A stretch of DNA of 64,000 nt from Phaeosaccion multiseriatum. Its lineage: Eukaryota; Ochrophyta, other classes. Both the position numbers and the translations under genes were made by a program. This document shows, piece by piece, positions 48,481 to 59,600 of the stretch. Position 1 is the first letter of the stretch, and each line of letters begins with the position of its first letter. A model generated the notes under the pieces. That model saw only the letters and a program-made list of their open reading frames with translations. It ran no database searches and was not told the DNA's origin. The DNA is taken from NCBI GenBank assembly GCA_965112735.1, contig OZ218950.1:5394001-5458000 (forward strand), given 5' to 3'.

Positions 48481-49723
48481 TCATGTATTTCCCTTCTGTT
48501 GTGGATGAAACGAAGGAAGCTCATCCTTCCTAAAAGAGCGCTTCCGTATTGGTTTCGGTGGTGGCGAGGTCCCGTAGATATACGTGGCGAGTACAACGAG
48601 GAGTGTGCCGACCAAGAAATACCGACTGGGCTGGAAGTCGAAGAGGTAGATGGACATCATACACGAAGTGATGATGGAGGCCCCCGCTGCAAATCCCTTC
48701 AAAATGTTGTCCGCATACTTGACAACCACGGCAACCACGAGCCCGCCCAGGGCCTGCAGAGTTATAACGCAAACGACGAGTCCGGAGTACCCGTAAAAGA
48801 AGCCAAACTCCCGCACCTCTCCCAAATGTGCACCGAAGACATTAATCAACGCCAGCAAGACACTTGGGATACCCATTTGAATGTTTCTGACCCAGAGGGT
48901 TGTCTTCGATCCTTTTAGCATCATCTCAAAGTAGACCCCCGCGAAGCCGGACGTGCAGCTCGCAGCCAGGACGCACACCAAGCCAAGCACATGATTCTGA
49001 TCGCCCTTGACACCCTCCTCCGCTGCCGAGCCGCCACCTGGGCTGGACGCTGACGGCAATTCAGCAAGCGCCACCCCCGCAGCAAGCATACATAGTGACA
49101 ACCACTGCCGGCGGGAGAGGTGCTTTCTCAAGAGCACTACGAAGAACATGGCCGTCGTGAGAATCTTGAGCTGGTAAGCCACCTGGTATGTCGTTGCCTC
49201 CAAGTTCGACAGGGCGATGTACAACAAGTTGTTCTGCACCGTGTACAGCAAGGACGGAACCGAAAGCTTGGCCATTTCCTTCGGCTTATTTGCAATTTCA
49301 ATGCGCAGTTTCCGCAGGAAGGCAATCAGACCACCACACTCCTGCGAGAGGAGGGAGAGAGCGGGTGGCACCGTAGAACGTACAAAAAAACATTAGCAAC
49401 CAGCCAGCAAGTAGCAGCTTGCACGGCAAGCATCCTCTTCCGAACAAGCAGAACAAGGCTTACCATATACACCACAGCGCTGCAGGTGGTCAACTTGACC
49501 ACCTCCATCATGGCCACCGCCGTGGAGGCCATGTACTTTGGCCCAGCCACAGTTCGGCTGTATCTCATCACCAGTACTGCGAAAGACCAACACATAGCGG
49601 GGGCAACTCAGACTTTAGAAATGGGATTGGCTATCTGCACAACAAAAACGCAAGGCACCTGGGTTACTAACCTAGCGCGGTGTTCTGTACGATTAAAACG
49701 CATAGTGAGATGTATTTCATCAT
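48481..49723 (-). CDS. Golgi nucleotide-sugar transporter (SLC35A3-like)
   Basis: Antiporter carrying UDP-GlcNAc, UDP-Gal or a related nucleotide sugar into the Golgi lumen in exchange for UMP. Exons 49723-49672, 49576-49464 and 49341-48481 give about 341 aa, the usual family length, with about ten hydrophobic segments. Hallmarks: LVMRYSRTVAGPKYMASTAV, PSLLYTVQNNLLYIALSNLE, TTYQVAYQLKILTTAMFF, a variable loop with Ser/Gly, SGFAGVYFEMMLKGSKTTLW, VRNIQMG and the last helix ending YIYG. This pattern is the SLC35A family; substrate cannot be assigned from sequence. The C-terminal tail is basic (KPIRKRSFRKDE). The start is uncertain: the frame is open above ATG 49723 to a possible splice acceptor near 49782. 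Confidence 0.88.
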
Positions 49724-49888
49724 CCTAACAGACGCTGGGATGAGAGCCAGCAGGCTCGACGCTGTTGGCTTTTCCACAGCCTGAGGAACAAAAATCCATC
49801 TCTGGCGTAAGCCAGTGAATGGGCGGTTACTCACTCCTCACACCTTCTCATGTCCCGCGCAAGGAGCTCCTAGACACTGCGAGCAGAA

Positions 49889-50940
49889 ATGTTTTCACGC
49901 TTCAACTTCGGAGCATCGTCGAAGAAGACATTCAAGCCCGTCAAGACACACCAGGTGGGGCTTTGTTCGCGAGGAAAGTGCCCACAAGGTTGTGTGACTT
50001 ACGTGCCCTCTGGGTTTGTCCACTTCTCTCTGATAGGATGGCTCCAAGAGAGATGAGCTGCACCAATACACGCGGAAAACCCTGGGCAGGTAGGTATGGG
50101 GCGGTCTCCTCGTCGTCGCCTTTGTTTGTCCCTTACAGCACTCGTTTATCAATCCCCTTGCTTGCACCAGTGGCAATATGCGATTAGCCGTGCAGCTTCC
50201 ACCCTCCGAGGACCTGAACGAATGGCTAGCTGTGAATAGTAAGTTGAGGTGATATCTGTGCGTGGGACGAAGTTGTTCCTCTCTTTGATACTTACGAAGC
50301 GTCCCGGCCTCCTGCCCCGCTACTGTACACCCAACAACAGCCGTGGATTTTTTCAACGAGGTTTCTCTTCTGTACGGCATAGTGTCTGACGACGCGGAGA
50401 GATTTACCCGCCCGGGAGAAGGATTTCCTCCAGGCTTTGAATACTTGTGGGTGCCAGAGGGGGCGAAGGGAGGGAAGAAGCCCACCCCACAAAAATGTGC
50501 CGCCCCTCAGTACGTAGATCACGTCATGACCTGGGTGGAGGACCAAATCAACAGAGAAGACGTCTTCCCTTCCGCGGCAGAAGGGGCATCCTATCCTAGA
50601 GACTTTGTAAAGACGGTGAAGACCATATTTAAGCGGTTGTTCCGCGTCTTCGCGATCATCTACTGTAGCCATTTTGAGGTTATGGAGCAGCTCGGGGCAG
50701 CAGCTCATCTCAACACTTCCTTCAAGGTGCGTTGCTCTTGCCTTTGTCCCCCCTTCGCCCACGCCGCCGCCCCCCCCTGCTCCATTCCCGCGGCGCCTAA
50801 CACGCCGTTTCCTGTTCCTCCCCGCACTCCGCACGCAGCACTTCATCTTCTTCGCCATGGAGTTCGATGTATTACCGCGGAAGGAAATGGACCCACTCGA
50901 GGCCCTCGTCACGCCACTGCTTGAAGAATTCAAAGACTAG
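49889..50940 (+). CDS. MOB1-family kinase coactivator lacking zinc ligands
   Basis: MOB proteins bind and activate NDR/LATS kinases in mitotic exit, cytokinesis and Hippo-like signalling. Five exons, 49889-49954, 50037-50089, 50171-50238, 50341-50726 and 50839-50940, give 224 aa (human MOB1A: 216). Conserved blocks: SKKTFKPVKTHQ, GNMRLAVQLPPSEDLNEWLAVNT, VDFFNEVSLLYG, KCAAPQYVDHVMTWV, IFKRLFRVFAIIYCSHF and AHLNTSFKHFIFFAMEF. Where MOB1 has FCTEASCPVM (Zn ligands Cys79, Cys84) this protein has DDAERFTRPGEG (residues 79-90). The third ligand His161 is Ile168, leaving only His173 (equivalent to His166). The gene is otherwise intact and divergently arranged with the transporter (165 bp apart). 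It may be a divergent MOB paralogue rather than the canonical MOB1. Confidence 0.87.
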
Positions 50941-51031
50941 GTTTTTTGGTTGTTAAGTCGCATCTACTCATAGTAGGTCTTATCATGTACGAATAGAACA
51001 AAAAAACACTACTACGAAGTAAGTACTATTG

Positions 51032-51684
51032 TTATGTTGCGGCATAGAGATATATTTTGGTGCCTCGATGGCGCTTAATCTCCAGCGGTTCAAGTCCAGG
51101 AATGCTAAACACTGTCCGACGTTGACGGAGACCAATCCAGAATTATGCATGAAGATATTGCAACGAGGGGGGGCGGGGGGCGGGGGGCGGGGGGCGGAAA
51201 GGGGCCTGAGTGATTGGAGGAAAGATTTCCAGGAGGTGGCGCACGCCTGTGCTTGCTTGTGCGACTCACCATACGAAACAATCCGCACGCCCCTGCTCAG
51301 GCACTCCACGAACTGCTCTCTGAGAAGTTCTATGCCCTTAGGAACGAGATACACAAAGATGGCGGTTGCCGGGCTCAAGTCCACCGCAAGGACGTTGTCG
51401 TGAACGATGGATACCATCTCAGAAAGGCCGCTCTCCTCTACTGAACTTCGTGCTCTCTTCACCCAGGCTTCGTCGTACTCCACACCGACTCCCGTCACCC
51501 CACATTCCTTGGCCGCGCCTATCAGCACCCGCGCGTCGCCGCACCCGAGATCGTACAGAATGTCACAACTTTGGAGACGGAACAGCGCCAGAGCCAGCTC
51601 GACCACGTCATGGCCACTGGGGTTGAAGGGCGCAAGCTTCTCTCCTTTGCAAACTGCCCCCTCGGTCACGCCCGCAGCGATCAT
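51032..51684 (-). CDS. ATPSCKMT/FAM173-like lysine methyltransferase
   Basis: Two exons, 51684-51270 and 51111-51032, give a 164-aa class I SAM-dependent methyltransferase. Motif I is LYDLGCGDARVLI, post-I is VGVEYDEAWV, then DNVLAVDLSPATAIFVYLVPKGIELLR. Splicing at a strong GTGAGT donor continues as VSY then VFSIPGLEPLE and KIYLY, the order found in the FAM173/ATPSC-KMT family, whose characterised members methylate a lysine of mitochondrial ATP synthase subunit c or ANT. The substrate here is not known. Reading through the intron would give a longer frame with a Pro-rich insert, which I consider unspliced sequence. The short N-terminus lacks an obvious targeting peptide or anchor. Confidence 0.78.
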
Positions 51685-51870
51685 ATCGATCTACTCCATA
51701 TCGTATCCCATCGTAGCCAAAGTATCGAAAATAAGGCTCGTGTGTTGGTTCTTCAAAAAGTAACGGGCGGGGCGCAGTGGACTGAGTGGACCTCTCCTTG
51801 CTTGCTCCTTCCTGTCTGAGAGCCTGCCAAGTGCTTATTACTGCTACGAGATCCGGCGCAGAGTCGGAGG

Positions 51871-52479
51871 ATGTCAAACTATCAGGTAGGGCACTCGTTT
51901 CGCTGGGCAGTGCTGCTTGCTTTTTTTTTCTTCCGTTCTTTTTTTTCTTTTTCTCTACAACTGAGCTGTGCCGCCTACTGCTGATGGTAGGAAAACCACG
52001 CGGCAGCCCGCGTTCCCATCATGGCTTTGACTGACGTGTGCGTGCCCTGCTGCCCCGCCACCTCACCCAGACTCCCGAAAGCAAAAAGGAGGAGTTCAGA
52101 AAGTACCTGGACAAGAGTGGAGTCATTGATGCTCTGACCAAGGTATTAGTCGGCCTCTACGAGGAGCCGGAGCGCCCACCTAATGCAGTAGACTACATTA
52201 AGAGGTACATGGGCGCGCCAACGGGTGTGGACGTGCAAGCGATGAGGCTACAGAATGAGCAGCTGATCAAGGCAAACGATGAGCTAAAGGAGCAGGTGTC
52301 CGATCTTAACAACAAGGTGAGCGGCGCGTGCGCATGGGAAGGCTTAGTTCCATTGTTGCATTGCTGCCCTATCTTCTCATCGTAGGCTCATCGTACTGAC
52401 GGGCTCGTGTCTTTCTGCTTCCCGTTGTTCATCGCCTGCCGCGCCGCCTCCGCAGCTTAAGGCCGAAGACGAAGACTGA
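51871..52479 (+). CDS. MYCBP: MYCBP/AMY-1 homologue (flagellar FAP174-type)
   Basis: Small coiled-coil adaptor: C-MYC-binding protein in animals, and in Chlamydomonas (FAP174) a flagellar central-pair protein that binds A-kinase-anchoring proteins. Exons 51871-51885, 51991-52035, 52071-52316 and 52456-52479 give 109 aa (human 103). The core KKEEFRKYLDKSGVIDALT, KVLVGLYEEPERPPNAVDYI is highly characteristic, followed by a C-terminal coiled coil (LQNEQLIKANDELKEQV, SDLNNKLKAEDED). The 45-nt second exon (ENHAAARVPIMALTD) is inferred from splice sites and frame; skipping it also keeps frame, so its use is uncertain. Divergent from the methyltransferase gene, 186 bp apart. Confidence 0.88.
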
Positions 52480-53026
52480 ACCAGGCAGGGGCCCGCCCAT
52501 CTATTCACATCATGTTCATATCTACCCATTACACTACTAGTGTCCGCGCAGCGCCTTCTTCGTGGCGGTCGTAAGGCGCCTCTGGCCCCCCAACGAACCC
52601 ACGCTCACGACTATAATACAAACCATTTGTATTGCAAAGGACATCTGTCCGCAACATATTTTTGAGCATGAGGACATGTATGAAGTGACTTCAGTCTCTC
52701 CAAGGGAATGGAACGTGCGCCTGCCAGATGGGAGGAGGGTATGTGGCGGGGGGGGGGGGGGGACAGGAGAGGAGAGTGGCTGGTGGGCACGAAAGGAAAG
52801 AAGAAACACGAGAGCAGAAGAGAACACAGCGGGGAGGAGAGGAGAGGAGAGTGGGTGGTTAGTGACAGGGGGGGGGATGGGGTGTTTGAGAGGGAGTGTT
52901 GTGTTTGCTGTTTGTCGCTTCAGAGCGTTCGTTGCATATGGCAAGGCGTGCGCTGCGACTGCTTACGCTGATTATGCCCCTGTCTCTTCCCTTCTCTACA
53001 TCTTCTCTCTCTGTCTCTCTCTCCAC
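52480..53026. other. Intergenic, transition to repeat region
   Basis: No recognised gene. A short plus-strand frame reads MYEVTSVSPREWNVRLPDGRR (52676-52738) followed by a GTATGT donor-like site, and could be an exon of a gene broken by the repeats to its right. A poly-G run (about 52747-52761) and AGGAGAGGAGAG purine tracts follow. Confidence 0.35.
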
Positions 53027-55730
53027 CCACCGAGTTTACTAATTCCCACTCCCCAACCACACGTCCGCTGAAGAATGTCGACGCCCGTCTGTCTGTCCAC
53101 AAGCGTCGCTTCCCTTCTCTCTATCCCTAGAGGGCTGTGAGGATTCGTGTTCTCCGACAGATAAACTTACCCAAAAGTATGGAGACGCCATGATGCGTGC
53201 TCTGGTCTTGCAATCCTACCTCTCAAACCCAAAACTTCCAGTTCCCTTTATCTCCCTTCCCCCTCTCTCATACACACCCTAAAGCCTCCCTCCCTCCGTC
53301 CCTCCGTCCCTCCCTCCCTCCGTCCCTCCGTCCCTCCCTCCGTCCCTCCCTCCGTCCCTCCGTCCCTCCCTCCGTCCCACCCTCCCTCCGTCCCTCCCCC
53401 TCCCCCTCCCTGCCTCCCTCCCTGCCTCCCTCCCTCCCTCCCTCCCTCCCTCCCTCCCTCCCTCCCGCCCTCCCTCCCTCCGTCCCTCCGTCCCTCCGTC
53501 CCTCCGTCCCTCCGTCCCTCCCTCCCTCCCTCCCTCCCTCCCTCCCTCCGTCCCTCCCTCCCTCCCTCCCTCCCTCCCTCCCTCCCTCCCTCCCTCCCTC
53601 CCTCCCTCCCTCCCTCCCTCCCTCCCTCCCTCCCTTCCTCCCACCCTCTCTCTCTGTCTCACTCTCCACCCGCACCGAGTTTACTAATTCCCAATCCACA
53701 ACCACACGTCCGCTGAAGAATGTCGACGCCCGTCTGTCTGTCCACAAGCGTCACTTCCCTTCTCTCTATCCCTAGAGGGCTGTGAGGTTTCGTGTTCTCC
53801 GACAGATAAACTTACCCAAAAGTATGGAGACGCCGTGATGCCTGCTCTGGTCTTGCAATACTATTTCTCAAACCCCAAAACTTCCAGGTCCCTTTATCTC
53901 CCTTCCCCCTCTCTCATACACACCCAAAAGCCTCCCTCCCTCCGTCCCTCCGCCCCTCCCTCCCTCCGTCCCTCCGCCCCTCCCTCCCTCCCTCCGTCCC
54001 TCCCTCTCACCCTCCCTCCGTCCCTCCGCCCCTCCCTCCCTCCGTCCCTCCGCCCCTCCCTCCCTCCGTCCCTCCGCCCCTCCCTCCCTCCCTCCGTCCC
54101 TCCCTCCGCCCCTCCCTCCCTCCGTCCCTCCGCCCCTCCCTCCCTCCCTCCGTCCCTCCCTCTCTCCCTCCCTCCGTCCCTCCGCCCCTCCCTCCCTCCG
54201 TCCCTCCGCCCCTCCCTCCCTCCCCCTCCCTCCCTCCCTCCGTCCCTCCCTCCCTCCCTCCCTCCCTCCCTCCCTCCCTCCCTCCCTCCCTCCCTCCCTC
54301 CCTCCCTCCCTCCCTCCCTCCCTCCCTCCCTCCCTCCCTCCCTCCCTCCCTCCCTCCCTCCCTCCCTCCCTCCCTCCCTCCCTCCCTCCCTCCCTCCCTC
54401 CCTCCCTCCCTCCCTCCCTCCCTCCCTCCCTCCCTCCCTCCCTCCCTCCCTCCCTCCCTCCCTCCCTCCCTCCCTCCCTCCCTCCCTCCCTCCCTCCCTC
54501 CCTCCCTCCCTCCCTCCCTCCCTCCCTCCCTCCCTCCCTCCCTCCCTCCCTCCCTCCCTCCCTCCCTCCCTCCCTCCCTCCCTCCCTCCCTCCCTCCCTC
54601 CCTCCCTCCCTCCCTCCCTCCCTCCCTCCCTCCCTCCCTCCCTCCCTCCCTCCCTCCCTCCCTCCCTCCCTCCCTCCCTCCCTCCCTCCCTCCCTCCCTC
54701 CCTCCCTCCCTCCCTCCCTCCCTCCCTCCCTCCCTCCCTCCCTCCCTCCCTCCCTCCCTCCCTCCCTCCCTCCCTCCCTCCCTCCCTCCCTCCCTCCCTC
54801 CCTCCCTCTCTCTCTGTCTCACTCTCCACCCACCGAGTTTACGAATTCCCACTCCTCAACCACACGTCCGCTGAAGAATGTCGACGCCCGTCTGTCTGTC
54901 CACAAGCGTCACTTCCCTTCTCTCTATCCCTAGAGGGCTGTGAGGTTTCGTGTTCTCCGACAGATAAACTTACCCAAAAGTATGGAGACGCCGTGATGCC
55001 TGCTCTGGTCTTGCAATACTATTTCTCAAACCCCAAAACTTCCAGTTCCCTTTATCTCCCTTCCCCCTCTCTCATACACACCCAAAAGCCTCCCTCCCTC
55101 CGTCCCTCCGCCCCTCCCTCCGTCCCTCCCTCCCTCCCTCCCTCCCTCCCTCCCTCCCTCCCTCCCTCCCTCCCTCCCTCCCTCCCTCCCTCCCTCCCTC
55201 CCTCCCTCCCTCCCTCCCTCCCTCCCTCCCTCCCTCCCTCCCTCCCTCCCTCCCTCCCTCCCTCCCTCCCTCCCTCCCTCCCTCCCTCCCTCCCTCCCTC
55301 CCTCCCTCCCTCCCTCCCTCCCTCCCTCCCTCCCTCCCTCCCTCCCTCCCTCTCTGTCTCACTCTCCACCCACCGAGTTTACGAATTCCCACTCCTCAAC
55401 CACACGTCCACTGAAGAATGTCGACGCCCGTCTGTCTGTCCACAAGCGTCACTTCCCTTCTCTCTATCCATAGAGGGCTGTGAGGTTTCGCGTTCTCCGA
55501 CAGATAAACTTACCCAAAAGTATGGAGACGCCGAGATGCGTGCTCTGATCTTGCAATACTATCTCTCAAACCCTAAAACTTCCAGTTCGCTTCATCTCCC
55601 TTCCGCCTCTCTCATACACACCCCAAAGCCTCCCTCCCTCCGTCCCTCCCTCCCTCCCTCCGTCCCTCCCTCCGTCCCTCCCTCCCTCCCTTCGTCCCTC
55701 CCTCCCTCCCTCCCTCCAGCGGATGAGCCA
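53027..55730. repeat. Four-copy compound repeat: about 245 bp spacer plus (CCCT)n array
   Basis: A spacer of about 245 bp occurs four times, starting near 53027, 53669, 54828 and 55369. It begins CACCGAGTTTAC.AATTCCCA, contains AATGTCGACGCCCGTCTGTC, then GAGGGCTGTGAGG and TTATCTCCCTTCC. Each copy is followed by a CCCT/CCGT array: 53286-53645, 53930-54815, 55086-55352 and 55626-55720. The second is longest, with roughly 570 bp of almost perfect CCCT from about 54237. The four spacers differ at few positions. Proline/Ser/Leu-rich frames on plus and Gly/Arg/Glu-rich frames on minus are repeat translations, not genes. Confidence 0.92.
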
Positions 55731-56652
55731 CCAAAGATGAGGGGTCAGTCTCACACGCCTAAGTCAAACCAACAAGCAGGGGATCGTATCCTATATATAT
55801 GTATAGAGCGTGTATATTAGCTTTCCTCCTGCGACTCAACCGCTCATGCTAGACTAGCTCTCTCCAGATGGCGACTACAGCCTACAGACCGGATTTCAAC
55901 ATGTCAAGAACCTTTGAGTCTCCACACGGAGTCCCGGAAGTTCTTCTCTCGGAGTGGATGACTTGAAGGAGAAACTGGTGTGAGGTATATTATAGTATTA
56001 TTATGTCAGCGGGAGTGATTTTCAGAGGAGGAGGAGCCCTGCTAGCTGTTCGCACCGCCTGCTATCGAGATTGAAGGAGATTGACAGCAGGTGCGGTGGT
56101 GAGCAAGAGCAGCAGAGAGGAGAGAAGTAGAGAAATGACGTTGTGTGAGAGAACGGGTAGCAGGTATTATTGGGCCCACTGCCATCTCTCATATGGGGTG
56201 GGGGCGATGCTTTGTGCTGACTTGCATGTCGCTATAACGGTCGCGGACGCAAGAGTTGCTCTCCTCGCTAACGGTTGCGCGGCTAGCGCTACGCATAATA
56301 GCATGGAACGGAGGTTATGTACTACATTACAGCCTTACGTCCGACATCTAAAGACCTCATTTGGCACGTTAGCTTTCCTCGCCAGTGAAATTTCGCGCCG
56401 TCGCGGCGCTCGGGCCAAGGTGGGAAGCCACTGGGAGGCCTCCTCCCTCGAATCGTAGGCGAGGGCCAGGGACATATCAATGTCCAACTGCTACTCCAAG
56501 GCGTTGCAGCGCATGCTGAAGGCTGTCTACATCCACGCCGTCACCGCGGCTGCAAGGGGCCAATTGGAATACGCCGGCACCTGCTATAGTATAGCCAGCT
56601 TCCGTGGCTACGCTGCGGAAGCAGCGATACGCAAGCGATGGCCTAGATTGGA
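55731..56652. other. Unannotated stretch left of the satellite
   Basis: No conserved gene seen. A 125-codon plus frame at 56081-56458 has no recognisable domain and its end overlaps a dispersed repeat (56386-56560) that recurs at 61364-61530. TATATATATGTATA lies near 55791. Confidence 0.4.
56386..56560 (+). repeat. Dispersed repeat, copy 1 (left of the satellite)
   Basis: TTTCGCGCCGTCGCGGCGCT, then GTAGGCGAGGGCC, GGCGTTGCAG and CATCCACGCCGT, matches 61364-61530 in the same order and orientation with substitutions and small indels. The two copies bracket the tandem satellite. Confidence 0.85.
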
Positions 56653-59600
56653 GGTTTAGGCCTGCGGAGGCCCCATTTGCCGCGTGCTTGGCCATCACAC
56701 GCGTCACTGTGCACAACACGTGCTCGGCGACGGTCTGCCGTGCCTAGCTTACCCCTCATTCGGGCTGCTGGTGGCCTCAAATGTGCCTCGTGTTGCCAGA
56801 ACAGGGCCAGATTGGGCGTGTGGGGCCTGCCGAGGCCCCATTTGCCGCATGCTTGGCCATCACACGCGTCACTGTGCACAACCCGTGCTCGGCGACGGTC
56901 TGCCGTGCCCAGCTTACCCCTCATTCGGGCTGCTGGTGGCCTCAAATGTGCCTCGTGTTGCCAGAACAGGGCCAGATTGGGCGTGTGGGGCCTGCCGAGG
57001 CCCAACTTGCCGCATGCTTGGCCATCACACGCCTCACTGTGCACAACCCGTGCTCGGCGACGGTCTGCCGTGCCCAGCTTACCCCTCATTCGGGCTGCTG
57101 GGTGGCCTCAAATGCGCCTCGTGTTGCCAGAACAGGGCCAGATTGGGCGTGTGAGGCCTGCGGAGGCGATATCTGCCGCATGCTTGGCCATCACACGCGT
57201 CATTGTACACAACCCGTGCTCGGCGACAGTCTGCCGTGCCCAGCTTACCCCTCATTCGGGCTGCTGGTGGCCTCAACATGCGCCTCGTGTTGCCAGAACA
57301 GGGCCAGATTGGGCGTGTGAGGCCTGCGGAGGCGATATCTGCCGCATGCTTGGCCATCACACGCGTCACTGTGCACAACCCGTGCTCGGCGACGGTCTGC
57401 CGTGCCCAGCTTACTCCTCATTCGGGCTGCTGGTGGCCTCAACATGCGCCTCGTGTTGCCAGAACAGGGCCAGATTGGGCGTGTGGGGCCTGCCGAGGCC
57501 CCATTTGCCGCATGCTTGGCCATCACACGCGTCATTGTACACAACCCGTGCTCGGCGACAGTCTGCCGTGCCCAGCTTACCCCTCATTCGGGCTGCTGGT
57601 GGCCTCAACATGCGCCTCGTGTTGCCAGAACAGGGCCAGATTGGGCGTGTGAGGCCTGCGGAGGCGATATCTGCCGCATGCTTGGCCATCACACGCGTCA
57701 CTGTGCACAACCCGTGCTCGGCGACGGTCTGCCGTGCCCAGCTTACCCCTCATTCGGGCTGCTGGTGGCCTCAAATGTGCCTCGTGTTGCCAGAACAGGG
57801 CCAGATTGGGCGTGTGAGGCCTGCGGAGGCGATATCTGCCGCATGCTTGGCCATCACACGCGTCACTGTTCACAACCCGTGCTCGGCGACGGTCTGCCGT
57901 GCCCAGCTTACCCCTCATTCGGGCTGCTGGTGGCCTCAACATGCGCCTCGTGTTGCCAGAACAGGGCCAGATTGGGCGTGTGGGGCCTGCCGAGGCCCCA
58001 TTTGCCGCATGCTTGGCCATCACACGCGTCATTGTACACAACCCGTGCTCGGCGACAGTCTGCCGTGCCCAGCTTACCCCTCATTCGGGCTGCTGGTGGC
58101 CTCAACATGCGCCTCGTGTTGCCAGAACAGGGCCAGATTGGGCGTGTGAGGCCTGCGGAGGCGATATCTGCCGCATGCTTGGCCATCACACGCGTCACTG
58201 TGCACAACCCGTGCTCGGCGACGGTCTGCCGTGCCCAGCTTACCCCTCATTCGGGCTGCTGGTGGCCTCAAATGTGCCTCGTGTTGCCAGAACAGGGCCA
58301 GATTGGGCGTGTGAGGCCTGCGGAGGCGATATCTGCCGCATGCTTGGCCATCACACGCATCACTGTGCACAACCCGTGCTCGGCGACGGTCTGCCGTGCC
58401 CAGCTTACTCCTCATTCGGGCTGCTGGTGGCCTCAACATGCGCCTCGTGTTGCCAGAACAGGGCCAGATTGGGCGTGTGAGGCCTGCGGAGGCGATATCT
58501 GCCGCATGCTTGGCCATCACACGCGTCATTGTGCACAACCCGTGCTCGGCGACGGTCTGCCGTGCCCAGCTTACCCCTCATTCGGGCTGCTGGTGGCCTC
58601 AAATGTGCCTCGTGTTGCCAGAACAGGGCCAGATTGGGCGTGTGGGGCCTGCCGAGGCCCCATTTGCCGCATGCTTGGCCATCACACGCGTCACTGTGCA
58701 CAACCCGTGCTCGGCGACGGTCTGCCGTGCCCAGCTTACCCCTCATTCGGGCTGCTGGGTGGCCTCAAATGCGCCTCGTGTTGCCAGAACAGGGCCAGAT
58801 TGGGCGTGTGAGGCCTGCGGAGGCGATATCTGCCGCATGCTTGGCCATCACACGCATCACTGTGCACAACCCGTGCTCGGCGACGGTCTGCCGTGCCCAG
58901 CTTACTCCTCATTCGGGCTGCTGGTGGCCTCAACATGCGCCTCGTGTTGCCAGAACAGGGCCAGATTGGGCGTGTGAGGCCTGCGGAGGCGATATCTGCC
59001 GCATGCTTGGCCATCACACGCGTCATTGTACACAACCCGTGCTCGGCGACAGTCTGCCGTGCCCAGCTTACCCCTCATTCGGGCTGCTGGTGGCCTCAAA
59101 TGCGCCTCGTGTTGCCAGAACAGGGCCAGATTGGGCGTGTGAGGCCTGCGGAGGCGATATCTGCCGCATGCTTGGCCATCACACGCGTCACTGTGCACAA
59201 CCCGTGCTCGGCGACGGTCTGCCGTGCCCAGCTTACTCCTCATTCGGGCTGCTGGTGGCCTCAACATGCGCCTCGTGTTGCCAGAACAGGGCCAGATTGG
59301 GCGTGTGAGGCCTGCGGAGGCCCCACTTGCCGCATGCTTGGCCATCACACGCGTCACTGTGCACAACCTGTTCTCGGCGACGGTCTGCCGTGCCCAGTTT
59401 ACCCCTCATTCGGGCTGCTGGTGGCCTCAAATGCGCCTCGTGTTGCCAGAACAGGGCCAGATTGGGCGTGTGAGGCCTGCGGAGGCGATATCTGCCGCAT
59501 GCTTGGCCATCACACGCGTCACTGTTCACAACCCGTGCTCGGCGACGGTCTGCCGTGCCCAGCTTACCCCTCATTCGGGCTGCTGGTGGCCTCAAATGCG

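Noticed and set aside
51112-51269. Methyltransferase C-terminus with a Pro-rich insert, 233 aa
   Set aside because: Splicing at GTGAGT and the GGACAG acceptor restores the conserved IPGLEP...KIYLY end, so the longer frame is unspliced intron.
52537-52944. Minus-strand frame of about 135 codons beside the MYCBP gene
   Set aside because: Pro/Ser-rich start from purine-tract antisense and no recognised motif; overlaps repeat-like sequence.
53197-55820. Long Pro-Pro-Ser-Leu (plus) and Gly-Gly-Arg-Glu (minus) frames, one of 661 codons
   Set aside because: They arise from CCCT arrays, where no stop codon can occur. No start context or conserved domain.
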